A stretch of 64,000 nt of DNA from Thermoguttaceae bacterium. GTDB taxonomy: Bacteria > Planctomycetota > Planctomycetia > Pirellulales > Thermoguttaceae. The stretch is taken from contig JAFRFG010000018.1 of the NCBI GenBank assembly GCA_017434455.1, positions 56,885 to 120,884 of the forward strand, read 5' to 3'. Positions within the stretch are counted from its first letter, which is position 1. Each line of letters starts with the position of its first letter. The position numbers were made by a program, and so were the translations under genes. The notes under the pieces were generated by a model that saw nothing but the letters and a program-made list of their open reading frames with translations, made no database searches and was not told the DNA's origin. This document shows positions 55,111 to 63,355 of the stretch, piece by piece.

Positions 55111-55439
55111 GTCTTTAATTCTTCCCTCCGGCGGGCGAGAAAAGGGAGGGGGCTTTTCGGAGAAGGGGGGGGGACCGCCGGCGGGGATTTTCACAGCCCG
55201 CGGGGAGAGAATTCGCCAAAATTTTTGCCGATAATTTTACCCCGCCGGCAGCGCGGCGGCGTTTCTTTAACGCATCTTCTCCAGATTGTCAAAACGAGGC
55301 CGTTTTCCGCATTTCCAAGGGGATTTTTTAAAGGAAACAGGCCGATATCGACGATAGAACTCGACAAGGAGAACCGGTATAACCGGACTGTAGACAGGGG
55401 AAAATCTAGCAAATTAGATAAATTGGGTGAACTGAGAAG
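55111..55439. other. Long non-coding interval before the YTV gene
   Basis: About 330 nt upstream of the YTV promoter. A purine-rich GC stretch up to about 55200 gives way to AT-rich DNA. CCGCCGG/CCGGCGG palindromes are present. I see no protein gene with a plausible start and no RNA gene. It may hold regulator sites. Confidence 0.4.
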
Positions 55440-55468
55440 TTGCAAAACTGCCCACGTTGTATTATACT
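55440..55468 (+). promoter_or_regulatory. Strong sigma-70-type promoter of the YTV gene
   Basis: TTGCAA (55440-55445), 17-nt spacer, TATACT (55463-55468). The start would be near 55475, leaving a leader of about 63 nt with AAGGAG before the ATG. Confidence 0.75.
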
Positions 55469-55537
55469 CCTACAAGTAGGACATTTGCGGGAAAAAACAA
55501 CCTTGAATTTTCGGGCTGTCTATAAGGAGAGATAAGG

Positions 55538-57985
55538 ATGAAAAGGGTCGTCAGTGTAACACTGATCGCGGCGATGGCAATACTCCTTGGGTTCGCGTCT
55601 GAGGCGCGGGCCGCATGGTGTGGCGCGGCGTCGTATCGGTGGTGTCGGCCGTGTGCGGCCTGCTTTACCGAGCAGTACTGCACCGTGATGAAGACCTGCC
55701 GCAAGGTGGTCTACCAGCAGGAGCAAGTCACCTGCTATAGGACTACTTTCGAGAAGGTGGCCGTGCCTCAGCGTGTCCTTTGCACACGCTATGTGCCGGT
55801 CGTCTGCCAGAAGCAGGTTCCGTATACCGTTTGCCGTCCGGTCTATGAGACCCGGACCAAGCAGATCCAGTATACGGTTTGCAAGCCGGTCTATCAGACC
55901 TGCACCAAGCAGGTTCCCTATACCGTCTGTGAGCCGGTCTACGAGACCCGCCAGCGGCAGTTCACCGTTTGCAAGCCGGTATGGCAGACCTGCACCAAGC
56001 AGGTTCCCTACACGGTCTGCAAGCCGGTCTACGAGACCCGCCAGCGGCAGTACACCGTCTGCAAGCCGGTATGGCAGACTTGCCAAAAGCAGGTTCCCTA
56101 TACCGTCTGCGAGCCGGTCTATGAGACCCGCCAGCGGCAGTACACCGTTTGCAAGCCGGTGTGGCAGACCTGCCAGAAGCAGGTTCCCTACACGGTCTGC
56201 AAGCCGGTCTATGAGACTCGCCAGCGTCAGTACACCGTCTGCAAGCCGGTGTGGCAGACCTGCCAAAAGCAGGTTCCTTACACGGTCTGCGAGCCGGTCT
56301 ATGAAACTCGCCAGCGTCAGTACACCGTCTGCAAGCCGGTGTGGCAGACCTGCAGCAAGCAGGTTCCTTACACCGTTTGCAAGCCGGTCTACGAGACTCG
56401 CCAGCGGCAGTACACCGTCTGCAAGCCGGTTTGGCAGACTTGCCAAAAGCAGGTTCCCTATACCGTTTGCAAGCCGGTCTATGAGACCCGCCAACGTCAG
56501 TTCACCGTCTGCAAGCCGGTGTGGCAGACCTGCAGCAAGCAGGTTCCCTACACGATCTGCAAGCCGGTCTATGAGACCCGCCAGAGGCAGTACACCGTCT
56601 GCCGTCCGGTCTATGAGACTCGCCAGCGCCAGGTTCCTTACACGACCTTCGTCGCCAAGACGATGACCCGCACCGAGACCTATCAGTCCGGCCGCTGGGA
56701 AACCCAGACCTATACCGTCCCGGGTAAGATCCAGACCCGCGTCGTGGCCGTCGCCGATCCGTGCGATCCGTGCAACTGCCGCTGCTGCAAGTACCAGACC
56801 ATTCAGGTCCAGTGCCCGCCGACCACCTGCTCGCGCCAGGTTTGGGTCCCCCAGACCTGCACTCGTGAGGTTCCCTATACCCAAATGGTTCCTCAGACCT
56901 GCGTCCGTACCGAGAACTACACGGTCTGCCGCATGGTCCCCGAGACCCGCGTTCAGAACTACACCGTCTGCCGCATGGTTCCTCAGACCTGCTACCGCAC
57001 GGTGAACTATAAAGTCTGCCAGATGGTCCCCGAGACCCGCGTCCAGAACTACACGGTCTGCCGCATGGTTCCTCAGACCTGTGTCCGCACGGTCAACTAC
57101 CAGGTCTGCCGCATGGTCCCCGAGACCCGCGTCCAGAACTACACCGTCTGCCGCATGGTGCCCCAGACCTGTGTCCGCACGGTGAACTACCAGGTCTGCC
57201 GTATGGTCCCCGAGACCCGCGTCCAGAACTACACCGTCTGCCGCATGGTGCCGAAGACCTGCTGCCGCACGGTCTGCTATAAGGTCTGCCGTATGGTCCC
57301 CGAGACCCGCGTCCAGAACTACACCGTCTGCCGCATGGTTCCCCAGACCTGCTATCGCACGGTCTGCTATCAGGTCTGCCAGATGGTTCCCCAGACCTGC
57401 GTCCAGAACTACACGGTCTGCCGCATGGTCCCGAAGACCTGCTACCGCACGGTCTGCTACAAGGTCTGCCAGATGGTTCCCGAGACCCGCGTCCAGAACT
57501 ACACGGTCTGCCGTATGGTTCCCCAGACCTGCTGCCGCACGGTCTGCTACAAGGTCTGCAAGATGGTTCCTCAGACCTGCGTCCAGAACTACACGGTCTG
57601 CCGCATGGTTCCCAAGACCTGTGTGCGCACCGTCAGCTACCAGGTCTGCCGTATGGTTCCGCAAACCTGCGTGCGCAACGTCTGCTATAAGGTCTGCCGC
57701 ATGGTTCCGCAAACCTGCATGCGCACGGTCAGCTACACCGTGATGCAGAAACAGCAGTTCGAGCGTGAAGTGATGACCTGCCAGCTGGTTCGCAAACAGG
57801 TCCCCTGCACGATCACCCGCTGCGTCCCGCGCGTCGTGAGCTACCAGGTCCCGGTTCAGGTTAAAGTCTGCCGCCCCTGCGAGCCGTGCTGCCAGGCCTG
57901 TGAGCCGTGCGGTACCAGCTGCGCTCCGGCTTGCGAGTCGGCCTGTGAACCGGCCGCGCCCGCCTGCGAACCGGCCGGTTGCTAA
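55538..57985 (+). CDS. Cysteine-rich YTV-repeat cell-wall protein
   Basis: An 815-residue exported protein. Signal peptide (residues about 5-25) ends at SEARAAW. Two repeat regions follow, both with a 30-residue (90-nt) period. The first, about residues 92-367, repeats QVPYTVCKPVYETRQRQ and YTVCKPVWQTC; the second, about 447-734, repeats NYTVCRMVPETRV and RMVPQTCVRT. Between them is a Cys-rich linker with DPCDPCNCRCCK, and the C-terminus is CEPAxPACEP-like. YTV-motif Cys-rich proteins are known from planctomycete cell walls, where disulfides probably crosslink them. It has its own strong promoter and terminator, fitting an abundant structural protein. Confidence 0.92.
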   Translation: MKRVVSVTLIAAMAILLGFASEARAAWCGAASYRWCRPCAACFTEQYCTVMKTCRKVVYQQEQVTCYRTTFEKVAVPQRVLCTRYVPVVCQKQVPYTVCRPVYETRTKQIQYTVCKPVYQTCTKQVPYTVCEPVYETRQRQFTVCKPVWQTCTKQVPYTVCKPVYETRQRQYTVCKPVWQTCQKQVPYTVCEPVYETRQRQYTVCKPVWQTCQKQVPYTVCKPVYETRQRQYTVCKPVWQTCQKQVPYTVCEPVYETRQRQYTVCKPVWQTCSKQVPYTVCKPVYETRQRQYTVCKPVWQTCQKQVPYTVCKPVYETRQRQFTVCKPVWQTCSKQVPYTICKPVYETRQRQYTVCRPVYETRQRQVPYTTFVAKTMTRTETYQSGRWETQTYTVPGKIQTRVVAVADPCDPCNCRCCKYQTIQVQCPPTTCSRQVWVPQTCTREVPYTQMVPQTCVRTENYTVCRMVPETRVQNYTVCRMVPQTCYRTVNYKVCQMVPETRVQNYTVCRMVPQTCVRTVNYQVCRMVPETRVQNYTVCRMVPQTCVRTVNYQVCRMVPETRVQNYTVCRMVPKTCCRTVCYKVCRMVPETRVQNYTVCRMVPQTCYRTVCYQVCQMVPQTCVQNYTVCRMVPKTCYRTVCYKVCQMVPETRVQNYTVCRMVPQTCCRTVCYKVCKMVPQTCVQNYTVCRMVPKTCVRTVSYQVCRMVPQTCVRNVCYKVCRMVPQTCMRTVSYTVMQKQQFEREVMTCQLVRKQVPCTITRCVPRVVSYQVPVQVKVCRPCEPCCQACEPCGTSCAPACESACEPAAPACEPAGC
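55815..57740 (+). repeat. 90-bp tandem coding repeats of the YTV gene
   Basis: In the first block the codons for VWQTC recur at about 55979, 56069 and 56159, an exact 90-bp period, continuing to about 56540. A second block of the same period runs from about 56880. Copies differ mostly at third positions. Confidence 0.93.
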
Positions 57986-58007
57986 CGGTTTAAAGATTTG
58001 ACTCTTT

Positions 58008-58045
58008 AAAAAAAGCCCTCGGCAAATCGCCGAGGGCTTTTTTTT
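58008..58045 (+). terminator. Intrinsic terminator of the YTV gene
   Basis: AAAAGCCCTCGGC pairs with GCCGAGGGCTTTT over AAATC, followed by a T run. A matching A run makes it potentially bidirectional. Confidence 0.94.
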
Positions 58046-58070
58046 GCAAGCGCAGCGCGCTTGACCGCAG

Positions 58071-58138
58071 TTGCCGTAGGGAGAACAGACGGCATAGGAA
58101 GATGGGTTGCGGCGAAGCGCTCCCGATGGTCGCTTCGG
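58071..58138 (+). repeat. REP-like two-hairpin repeat, copy A
   Basis: 68 nt. TGCCGT (58072-58077) can pair with ACGGCA (58089-58094), and CGAAGCG (58113-58119) with CGCTTCG (58131-58137). Copy B is at 58161 and copy C at 58884; homology between A and C extends about 24 nt further upstream. Confidence 0.8.
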
Positions 58139-58160
58139 GCCGGTGCGACCGGCGGCGCAT

Positions 58161-58228
58161 TTGCCGTAGGGGGAACTGACGGCATAGGAAGAGTTTTTGC
58201 GGCGAAGCGCTCCCGATGGTCGCTTCGG
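58161..58228 (+). repeat. REP-like two-hairpin repeat, copy B
   Basis: 68 nt, starting exactly 90 nt after copy A, with both hairpins mostly kept and differences confined largely to the loops and the linker. Confidence 0.8.
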
Positions 58229-58410
58229 TTTGAAATTTGGGGGAATTTTTGATAAGCCGGTAAGGTTCGGTGTTATAATAACAGTGGCGGTGCCGTCTTT
58301 TTCCCTTTCTTCGGCGCCGTTTCCTTCACAAGGAGATGAGGGGATGGGCGCGGGGCGCGAGGCCTCGCGCCCATTTTCTTTTCTTGCCGCTTTTTTGCTG
58401 GGGGCCTGGG

Positions 58411-58802
58411 GCCGTAGGGGGATCTGTGCCAACTAACCGCGGGAGGGACGCGGCCGGTCTTCTAGCGTGATGAGGACACTCGGTTTTCGGCCGCTGCTCC
58501 CGCTCCATGCGCTGCCCCCCTGTGGGTCTGTCGGCTTGCTGCCCTTTGTTGGCTTATGACGGGGGTGATGAGCGTGACTTTTGTGGGGGGACAGCGCGGT
58601 CGATCACGGGTGGCTGTAGGGGGGGCTGTTCCAACTAACCGCGTCGCGTGCGCGGCGGAGTTTTTTCGCGTGATGGGGCCTGTCGGTTGTCGGCCGCTCG
58701 CGCCGCTCCATGCGTTGCCCCCCTGTGGGTCTGTCGGCTTGCTTCCCTTTGTTGGCCTATGACGGGGGTGATGAGCGTGACTTTTGTGGGGGGGCAGCGT
58801 GG
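58411..58802 (+). repeat. Two tandem copies of a ~202-bp unit
   Basis: CAACTAACCGCG recurs 202 nt apart (58430, 58632), and CGGGGGTGATGAGCGTGACT about 203 nt apart. Copies differ in the segment after the first motif and share the downstream CCATGCG, CCCCCCTGTGGGTCTG and TTGTTGG parts. Confidence 0.8.
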
Positions 58803-58883
58803 GGGGCGTTTTTTTCTGTATTTATCTTTGTCTGGATTATCTTCTTGTGCCTCCGGCGGCAAGCGCGGTGCACTTGACCACAG

Positions 58884-58950
58884 TTGCCGTAGGAAGAACA
58901 GACGGCATCGGAAAAGTTCTCGCGGCAAATCGCTCCCGATGGTCGCTTTG
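58884..58950 (+). repeat. REP-like two-hairpin repeat, copy C
   Basis: 67 nt. The first hairpin TGCCGT/ACGGCA is intact; the second is degraded (CAAATCG opposite CGCTTTG). Confidence 0.75.
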
Positions 58951-58951
58951 T

Positions 58952-59089
58952 CTGAGGCACAACGTGCCGAACGGCTGCCCGGGAATTTTCCATGGGCATA
59001 GCGGCCGCCGGGCCTCCCGGCTGAGGCACAACGTGCCGAACGGCTGCCCTGGAATTTTTCATGGGCATAGCGGCCGCCGGGCCTCCCGG
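58952..59089 (+). repeat. Two tandem copies of a 69-bp unit abutting GspE
   Basis: Units 58952-59020 and 59021-59089 differ at few positions. Each has GGCAC-AAC-GTGCC, a perfect small hairpin, and GCGGCCGC. The second ends one base before the GspE stop codon, so it lies in that gene's 3' UTR. Confidence 0.9.
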
Positions 59090-60784
59090 TTAGTCGGCTT
59101 TGGCGGTGCGGACGACTTCGTCGACCGAGGTCATGCCCGAAAGAACTTTCTTCCAGCCGTTGTCGCGCAGGGTCTGCATACCGGCCGCGCGGGCGATCTT
59201 TTTAATCTCGTTCGACGGCGCCTTCGCCCCCGCCTTCTGCCGAACCTCGTCGGTCGGAATCAGCAGCTCATAGAGGGCGGCCCGCCCGGAATACCCCGTC
59301 ATGCGGCAGGCGCGGCAGCCGACCGGACGGAAGATCTCGATCTTCTCGTCCAAAACTCGCTGAAGCGGAAAGTCCGGCGGGACATCTTCCGGCCGCGGCA
59401 CGTACGCCTGACGGCACTGCGGGCACAGCCGCCGAACCAGACGCTGCGCCATAATCCCCTCGACCGTCGTCGCCACCAAAAACGGCTCGATCCCCATATC
59501 GATCATACGGGTATAGGCCCCCGCCGCGTCGTTGGTGTGAAGCGTACTGAAGACCAAGTGACCGGTCAGCGACGCCTGAATCGCGTTCTCCGCCGTCTCG
59601 AAGTCACGGATTTCCCCGACCAGTACCACGTCCGGGTCATGACGCAGAATCGCGCGCAAACTCGCCGCGAACGTCAGCCCCACCTTCGTGTGCACCTGAA
59701 TCTGATTGATCCCGTCGAGCTGATACTCAATCGGGTCCTCGGTGGTAATGATCTTCGTTGCCTCGTCTTTGATCTCGTTCAGCGCCGAATAGAGCGTCGT
59801 CGTCTTCCCGGACCCCGTCGGACCGGTCACCAGAATAATCCCGTGCGGGAGCTTAATGAGCTGACCGAACTGCTCGTAGATGTCCTGGTCCATCCCGATC
59901 CCGCGCAGGGTGAAGTTCATTCGGTCCTTATCCAAAATACGCATGACGATCCCCTCGCCGTGCAGCATGGGGATAATCGACAGACGCAAGTCGACCTGAC
60001 GATCGGCGACCCGCAGCTTAATGCGGCCGTCCTGCGGAATGCGCTTCTCGGCGATATTCAGCCGCGCCATGATCTTCAGACGGCTTACAATAGCCGACTG
60101 AAAACGATTGATCTCCGGCGGCATCGGCTGCGTCTGAAGAACACCGTCGATACGATAGCGGATCTTCATACCCGACTCCTGCGCCTCGATATGAATATCG
60201 CTCGTCCCGACCTCGACCGCCTCGGTCAGAATATCGTTCACCAGCTTGACGACCGACGCCTCCTGCGCCATCGCCGCGTCGGACGACTGATCCCAGTCGA
60301 CGTCCTCGAGCATCTCGACGTCGCCGTCGTCGCTTTGGGCCAGCAGCCCCTCGATCGTCTCGGCGCCGACCCCCAAACGCGCTTTAATCAGTTTGCTCAG
60401 CTCCGCCGGGGTAGCGACCACGGGGATCGCCGGCTTGCCCAGCGCCGCGGCGATCGCGTCGATGGCGTGAAGGTCGAACGGGCGGCAGGTGGCGATCAGC
60501 GCGGTATTCCCCTCCTGGCCGACCGGAAAGACCCCGAACTTGTGAATCATCTTAACCGGAAAGCCGTCAAGGATGTTCTCGGGGATCTCGCACTTGGGGA
60601 TATCGACCATCTTCATGCCGAGCGCCTGAGCGATGGCGTAAAAGGCCTCGTCGTCGCGGCGGACCCCGAGCTGATTATAGACCTGGCCGAGATGACCGTC
60701 GTCCTCCAACGCCTGACGCGCGATCTTCAGCTGAATGGCGTTGAGATGAACCGGATTTTCGGGGGGCTGAACATAAGCGATCAT
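59090..60784 (-). CDS. GspE-type assembly ATPase (third copy)
   Basis: A 564-residue T2SS/T4P assembly ATPase. The N-terminal domain is shorter and different from the two copies upstream. It has TSDIHIEA, Walker A GPTGSGKTT (about 319), IITTEDPIEY, VLVGEIRDFET, HLVFSTLHTND and zinc cysteines CPQC and CRAC. The start ATG 60784 begins at the domain boundary; the open frame continues upstream but overlaps the divergent EF-hand gene. Divergent partner of the EF-hand, GspF and GspG genes, so this is a second, GspEFG-type locus. Confidence 0.92.
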   Translation of the reverse strand: MIAYVQPPENPVHLNAIQLKIARQALEDDGHLGQVYNQLGVRRDDEAFYAIAQALGMKMVDIPKCEIPENILDGFPVKMIHKFGVFPVGQEGNTALIATCRPFDLHAIDAIAAALGKPAIPVVATPAELSKLIKARLGVGAETIEGLLAQSDDGDVEMLEDVDWDQSSDAAMAQEASVVKLVNDILTEAVEVGTSDIHIEAQESGMKIRYRIDGVLQTQPMPPEINRFQSAIVSRLKIMARLNIAEKRIPQDGRIKLRVADRQVDLRLSIIPMLHGEGIVMRILDKDRMNFTLRGIGMDQDIYEQFGQLIKLPHGIILVTGPTGSGKTTTLYSALNEIKDEATKIITTEDPIEYQLDGINQIQVHTKVGLTFAASLRAILRHDPDVVLVGEIRDFETAENAIQASLTGHLVFSTLHTNDAAGAYTRMIDMGIEPFLVATTVEGIMAQRLVRRLCPQCRQAYVPRPEDVPPDFPLQRVLDEKIEIFRPVGCRACRMTGYSGRAALYELLIPTDEVRQKAGAKAPSNEIKKIARAAGMQTLRDNGWKKVLSGMTSVDEVVRTAKAD

Positions 60785-60943
60785 AGCTGCTGCTTTCACT
60801 TTCGATCGGGTGGGAGCCGAGGGCCGAGGGAGCGAAACTTGCCAAGAGAGAGGTTTTCTTGTATATTTACCCCTTAGGCCGTGGAGGCAATTATAAAACA
60901 GCACGGCCCTCCCCGCAAGTAATTTTTTACGGAGTTGTTGTCT

Positions 60944-62002
60944 ATGAAAACCTCCGGTACCCTCCCCACGGTGTTTTTGCTGTCGCTTTGCTGTTTCCTC
61001 CTTACGGCCCTCTTGGAACTGTCGGCCCAGACGAACCTTCCCATTACACAGACCGTCCCGCCGGAGGAAAACGCCCAGGGGGTAGCCGCGACCGCCGCGG
61101 CCGCCGCCCAGCGGGAATATGACGAGGCCATCTCCAAGGCCTATCCGGTCGATCCCGACGCCAATCCCGAGGAGATGCTCCCCTTGACGACCCCCGATTC
61201 GCGGGAGGTCATTAAGCGCTATGGAGTCGATCTGGGGGGGCCGCGCGGCAGCTACAGCGCCGCCAGTGAAAACGCCTATTACGAGCGGTCGATGGCCGCG
61301 CGCCGGGAGGAGCAGCCGCTTCCGACCACCTCGCTGATCCTGCGCCGCTACGCCTCGACGCTCATGAAGAAGTACGATACCAATCACGACGGGCGCCTGC
61401 AGGAGGATGAATGGTCGGCGATGCCGGGCCATCCCCAGTCGATCGATATGGACGGCGACTTTGTGCTGGACGAAAGCGAAATACTCTTTTTTCTGGCGCG
61501 TTACGCCAAGGGGCGGACGATCTTCCAGCCCGAGCCGGTCGTCAACACCGATCAGAGAATGGTGAGCCCCACGGATAACGGCGTTTTAATTCAGCCGCTC
61601 TCCGCGAAAATGACCCTCAACGAAGAGGGGCAAGGCGAGCAGGAGACCAGCGAGGTCCTCGCCGATATGACCGAGGAGGAACTCCAGGAGATGGTCGACG
61701 AAAGCGACGCGGTCGTCGGGACCGAGGGGAACTCGGAACTGTTCGATCTGCTGCTGGACGAAATGGACGAGTCGAAAACGCGCGAGTTCTCGGCCCCGCG
61801 CGAAGATCTGGAAGGGATGCCGCTGTGGTTCTTGGCGCGCGATCTCAACGGCGACGGGCAGCTGTCGCTCAATGAGTTCGCCCCGAAACTGTCTCTTAAG
61901 GCGACCGCGTTCTTCGGCCAGCTCGACGCCGACGCCGATGGCCTGGTGACCCCCGAGGAGGTGCGCGCTTTCCTGAATTCGGGCGCGCCCGCGGCGCAGT
62001 AA
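60944..62002 (+). CDS. Exported EF-hand protein
   Basis: A 352-residue protein with a signal peptide (hydrophobic about residues 10-28, then SAQTN). Four EF-hand-like loops are seen: DTNHDGRLQEDE (about 144), DMDGDFVLDESE (about 167), DLNGDGQLSLNE (about 301) and DADADGLVTPEE (about 328). It therefore probably binds Ca2+ in the periplasm or outside. The ATG 60944 follows GGAG by 9 nt; an in-frame TTG lies at 60935. It lies directly before gspF, in the secretion locus. Confidence 0.87.
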   Translation: MKTSGTLPTVFLLSLCCFLLTALLELSAQTNLPITQTVPPEENAQGVAATAAAAAQREYDEAISKAYPVDPDANPEEMLPLTTPDSREVIKRYGVDLGGPRGSYSAASENAYYERSMAARREEQPLPTTSLILRRYASTLMKKYDTNHDGRLQEDEWSAMPGHPQSIDMDGDFVLDESEILFFLARYAKGRTIFQPEPVVNTDQRMVSPTDNGVLIQPLSAKMTLNEEGQGEQETSEVLADMTEEELQEMVDESDAVVGTEGNSELFDLLLDEMDESKTREFSAPREDLEGMPLWFLARDLNGDGQLSLNEFAPKLSLKATAFFGQLDADADGLVTPEEVRAFLNSGAPAAQ

Positions 62003-62024
62003 CCTTACCGTCAGGACCTTTGCC

Positions 62025-63239
62025 GTGCCTGAATTTCAGTACAAAGCCCGCAATCGCGCCGGAAAGACCCTCTCCGGGCAGCTGACGGCCAATACGAAAA
62101 AAGACGCGCTCGATATGCTCGCGCGCCAAGGGCTTTTTCCTATCTCGATCGACGACGCGGCCCGCGGCGAGATTCATATCGAAAAGTGGTTCGCCCGCCG
62201 TCCGCCCGATACGGTGATCGCCAATTTCCTCCGGCAGCTCTCGGAGCTCTTAAATAACGGCGTCCCGGTCCTGGCGGCGTTCCAGGTTCTGTCGAAGCAG
62301 GAGCAAAACCCCGTTTTGCGCGAGGTGATCGAGGATATTTACGGGCAGATCGCCGAGGGAACGGGGATCGATTCGGCGTTCGCCTCCCATCCGACCGTCT
62401 TCGACGACCTGACGATCAGTATTATCCGCGCCGGAAGCGAGGGGGCGTTCCTCGAGGATGCGCTCAAGCGAACCGCCGGGTTTATGGAGCAGCAGGCGGC
62501 GATGAAGGGGCGGGTCGTCAGCGCGATGATCTATCCGGCCACACTGCTGATCGTCGGGGTGATCGTCGTCACGGTCCTGCTGATCTTCTTCGTCCCGAAG
62601 TTTCAGCCGATGTTCGACTCCCTGATCGACAGCGGCGGGGAGCTTCCCGCCGCGACGAAGGCACTGCTGGCGTTTAAGGCGTTTATCGGTCACTATGGGC
62701 TGTTTTTAGTCGGCGGGATCATTGCCCTGGGGATCGTCGCTAAGATCGCCCTAAAGACCCCGGCGGGGAGCCGGCTGATGGACCGATGGAAGCTGAAGAT
62801 CCCGCTGCTTGGGCCGGTGGTCCAGAGCAGCTGTATCTCCCGGTTCTGCCGCGTCTTTGGGACCCTGCTGGAAAACGGCGTTCCGATTTTGCGGGCGCTG
62901 GATATCAGCAGCCATTCCACCGGGAACGCCGTCTTGGCCCAGGCGGTCGAAAAATCGGCCGAGGCGGTCTCCGCCGGGGATCCGCTCTCCAAACCGCTTT
63001 CCGACAGCGGGCTGTTCCCCCCGCAGGTCATGGCGATGATCTCGATCGCCGAAGAGTCGAATAACTTAGAGAGTGTTCTGGTGAACGTCTCGGAAAGCAT
63101 TGAACGGGAACTGACCAAAAAGCTGGACGTCATGGTCCGTATGCTCGAGCCGATGATGCTCCTCCTTCTGGCCTCGGGGGTGTTCTTTATCATCATCGCG
63201 CTGCTGATGCCGACCTTCCGCATGACCGAGAATCTATAA
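62025..63239 (+). CDS. gspF: GspF platform protein (second copy)
   Basis: A 404-residue inner-membrane protein, the standard length for GspF. The N-terminus FQYKARNRAGKTLSGQL is the canonical GspF opening, then QLSELLNNGVPVLAAFQVL and IRAGSEGAFLEDALKR in the first domain and GTLLENGVPILRALDI and IAEESNNLESVL in the second. Three transmembrane segments lie near residues 170-192, 220-240 and 370-395. GTG start at 62025. It lacks the hydrophobic insertion of the copy at 35958. It should work with the GspE at 59090 and the GspG that follows. Confidence 0.94.
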   Translation: MPEFQYKARNRAGKTLSGQLTANTKKDALDMLARQGLFPISIDDAARGEIHIEKWFARRPPDTVIANFLRQLSELLNNGVPVLAAFQVLSKQEQNPVLREVIEDIYGQIAEGTGIDSAFASHPTVFDDLTISIIRAGSEGAFLEDALKRTAGFMEQQAAMKGRVVSAMIYPATLLIVGVIVVTVLLIFFVPKFQPMFDSLIDSGGELPAATKALLAFKAFIGHYGLFLVGGIIALGIVAKIALKTPAGSRLMDRWKLKIPLLGPVVQSSCISRFCRVFGTLLENGVPILRALDISSHSTGNAVLAQAVEKSAEAVSAGDPLSKPLSDSGLFPPQVMAMISIAEESNNLESVLVNVSESIERELTKKLDVMVRMLEPMMLLLLASGVFFIIIALLMPTFRMTENL

Positions 63240-63355
63240 AACCCAGGGTTGACTTCCTGGGGGGAGGGGGAGTAAAATAACCTTTAGTCCCCCGAATGAC
63301 GCTTCTGTCCACTGACTGAAAAAAAAGGGAATCCTTAACCTAAGGAGATATAGCT

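Larger units (their letters stand above)
57986..59089. other. 1.1-kb non-coding repeat field
   Basis: No convincing gene on either strand. The interval holds the YTV terminator and three families of direct repeats, listed separately, most with inverted-repeat cores. A -10-like TATAAT at about 58273-58278 stands alone. It ends exactly at the stop codon of the minus-strand GspE gene. Confidence 0.7.

Noticed and set aside
55225..55479. 84-codon frame upstream of the YTV gene
   Set aside because: No ribosome binding site, no recognisable pattern, and it runs over the YTV promoter.
55815..57740. Regular 90-bp repeats resembling a CRISPR array
   Set aside because: Repeats are contiguous, encode protein in frame and have no unique spacers; no cas genes are nearby.
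55520..58432. 970-codon minus-strand frame with Leu-Ala-Asp-Arg repeats, pentapeptide-like
   Set aside because: The repeats are the mirror of the YTV coding repeats. The + frame has a signal peptide, promoter, ribosome binding site and terminator.
58061..58436. Small + strand frames of 63-79 codons in the repeat field
   Set aside because: They consist of the repeats themselves, lack ribosome binding sites, and change frame between copies.
58784..60877. 697-codon + strand frame
   Set aside because: Antisense to the GspE gene, with its start inside the repeat field and no recognisable domain.
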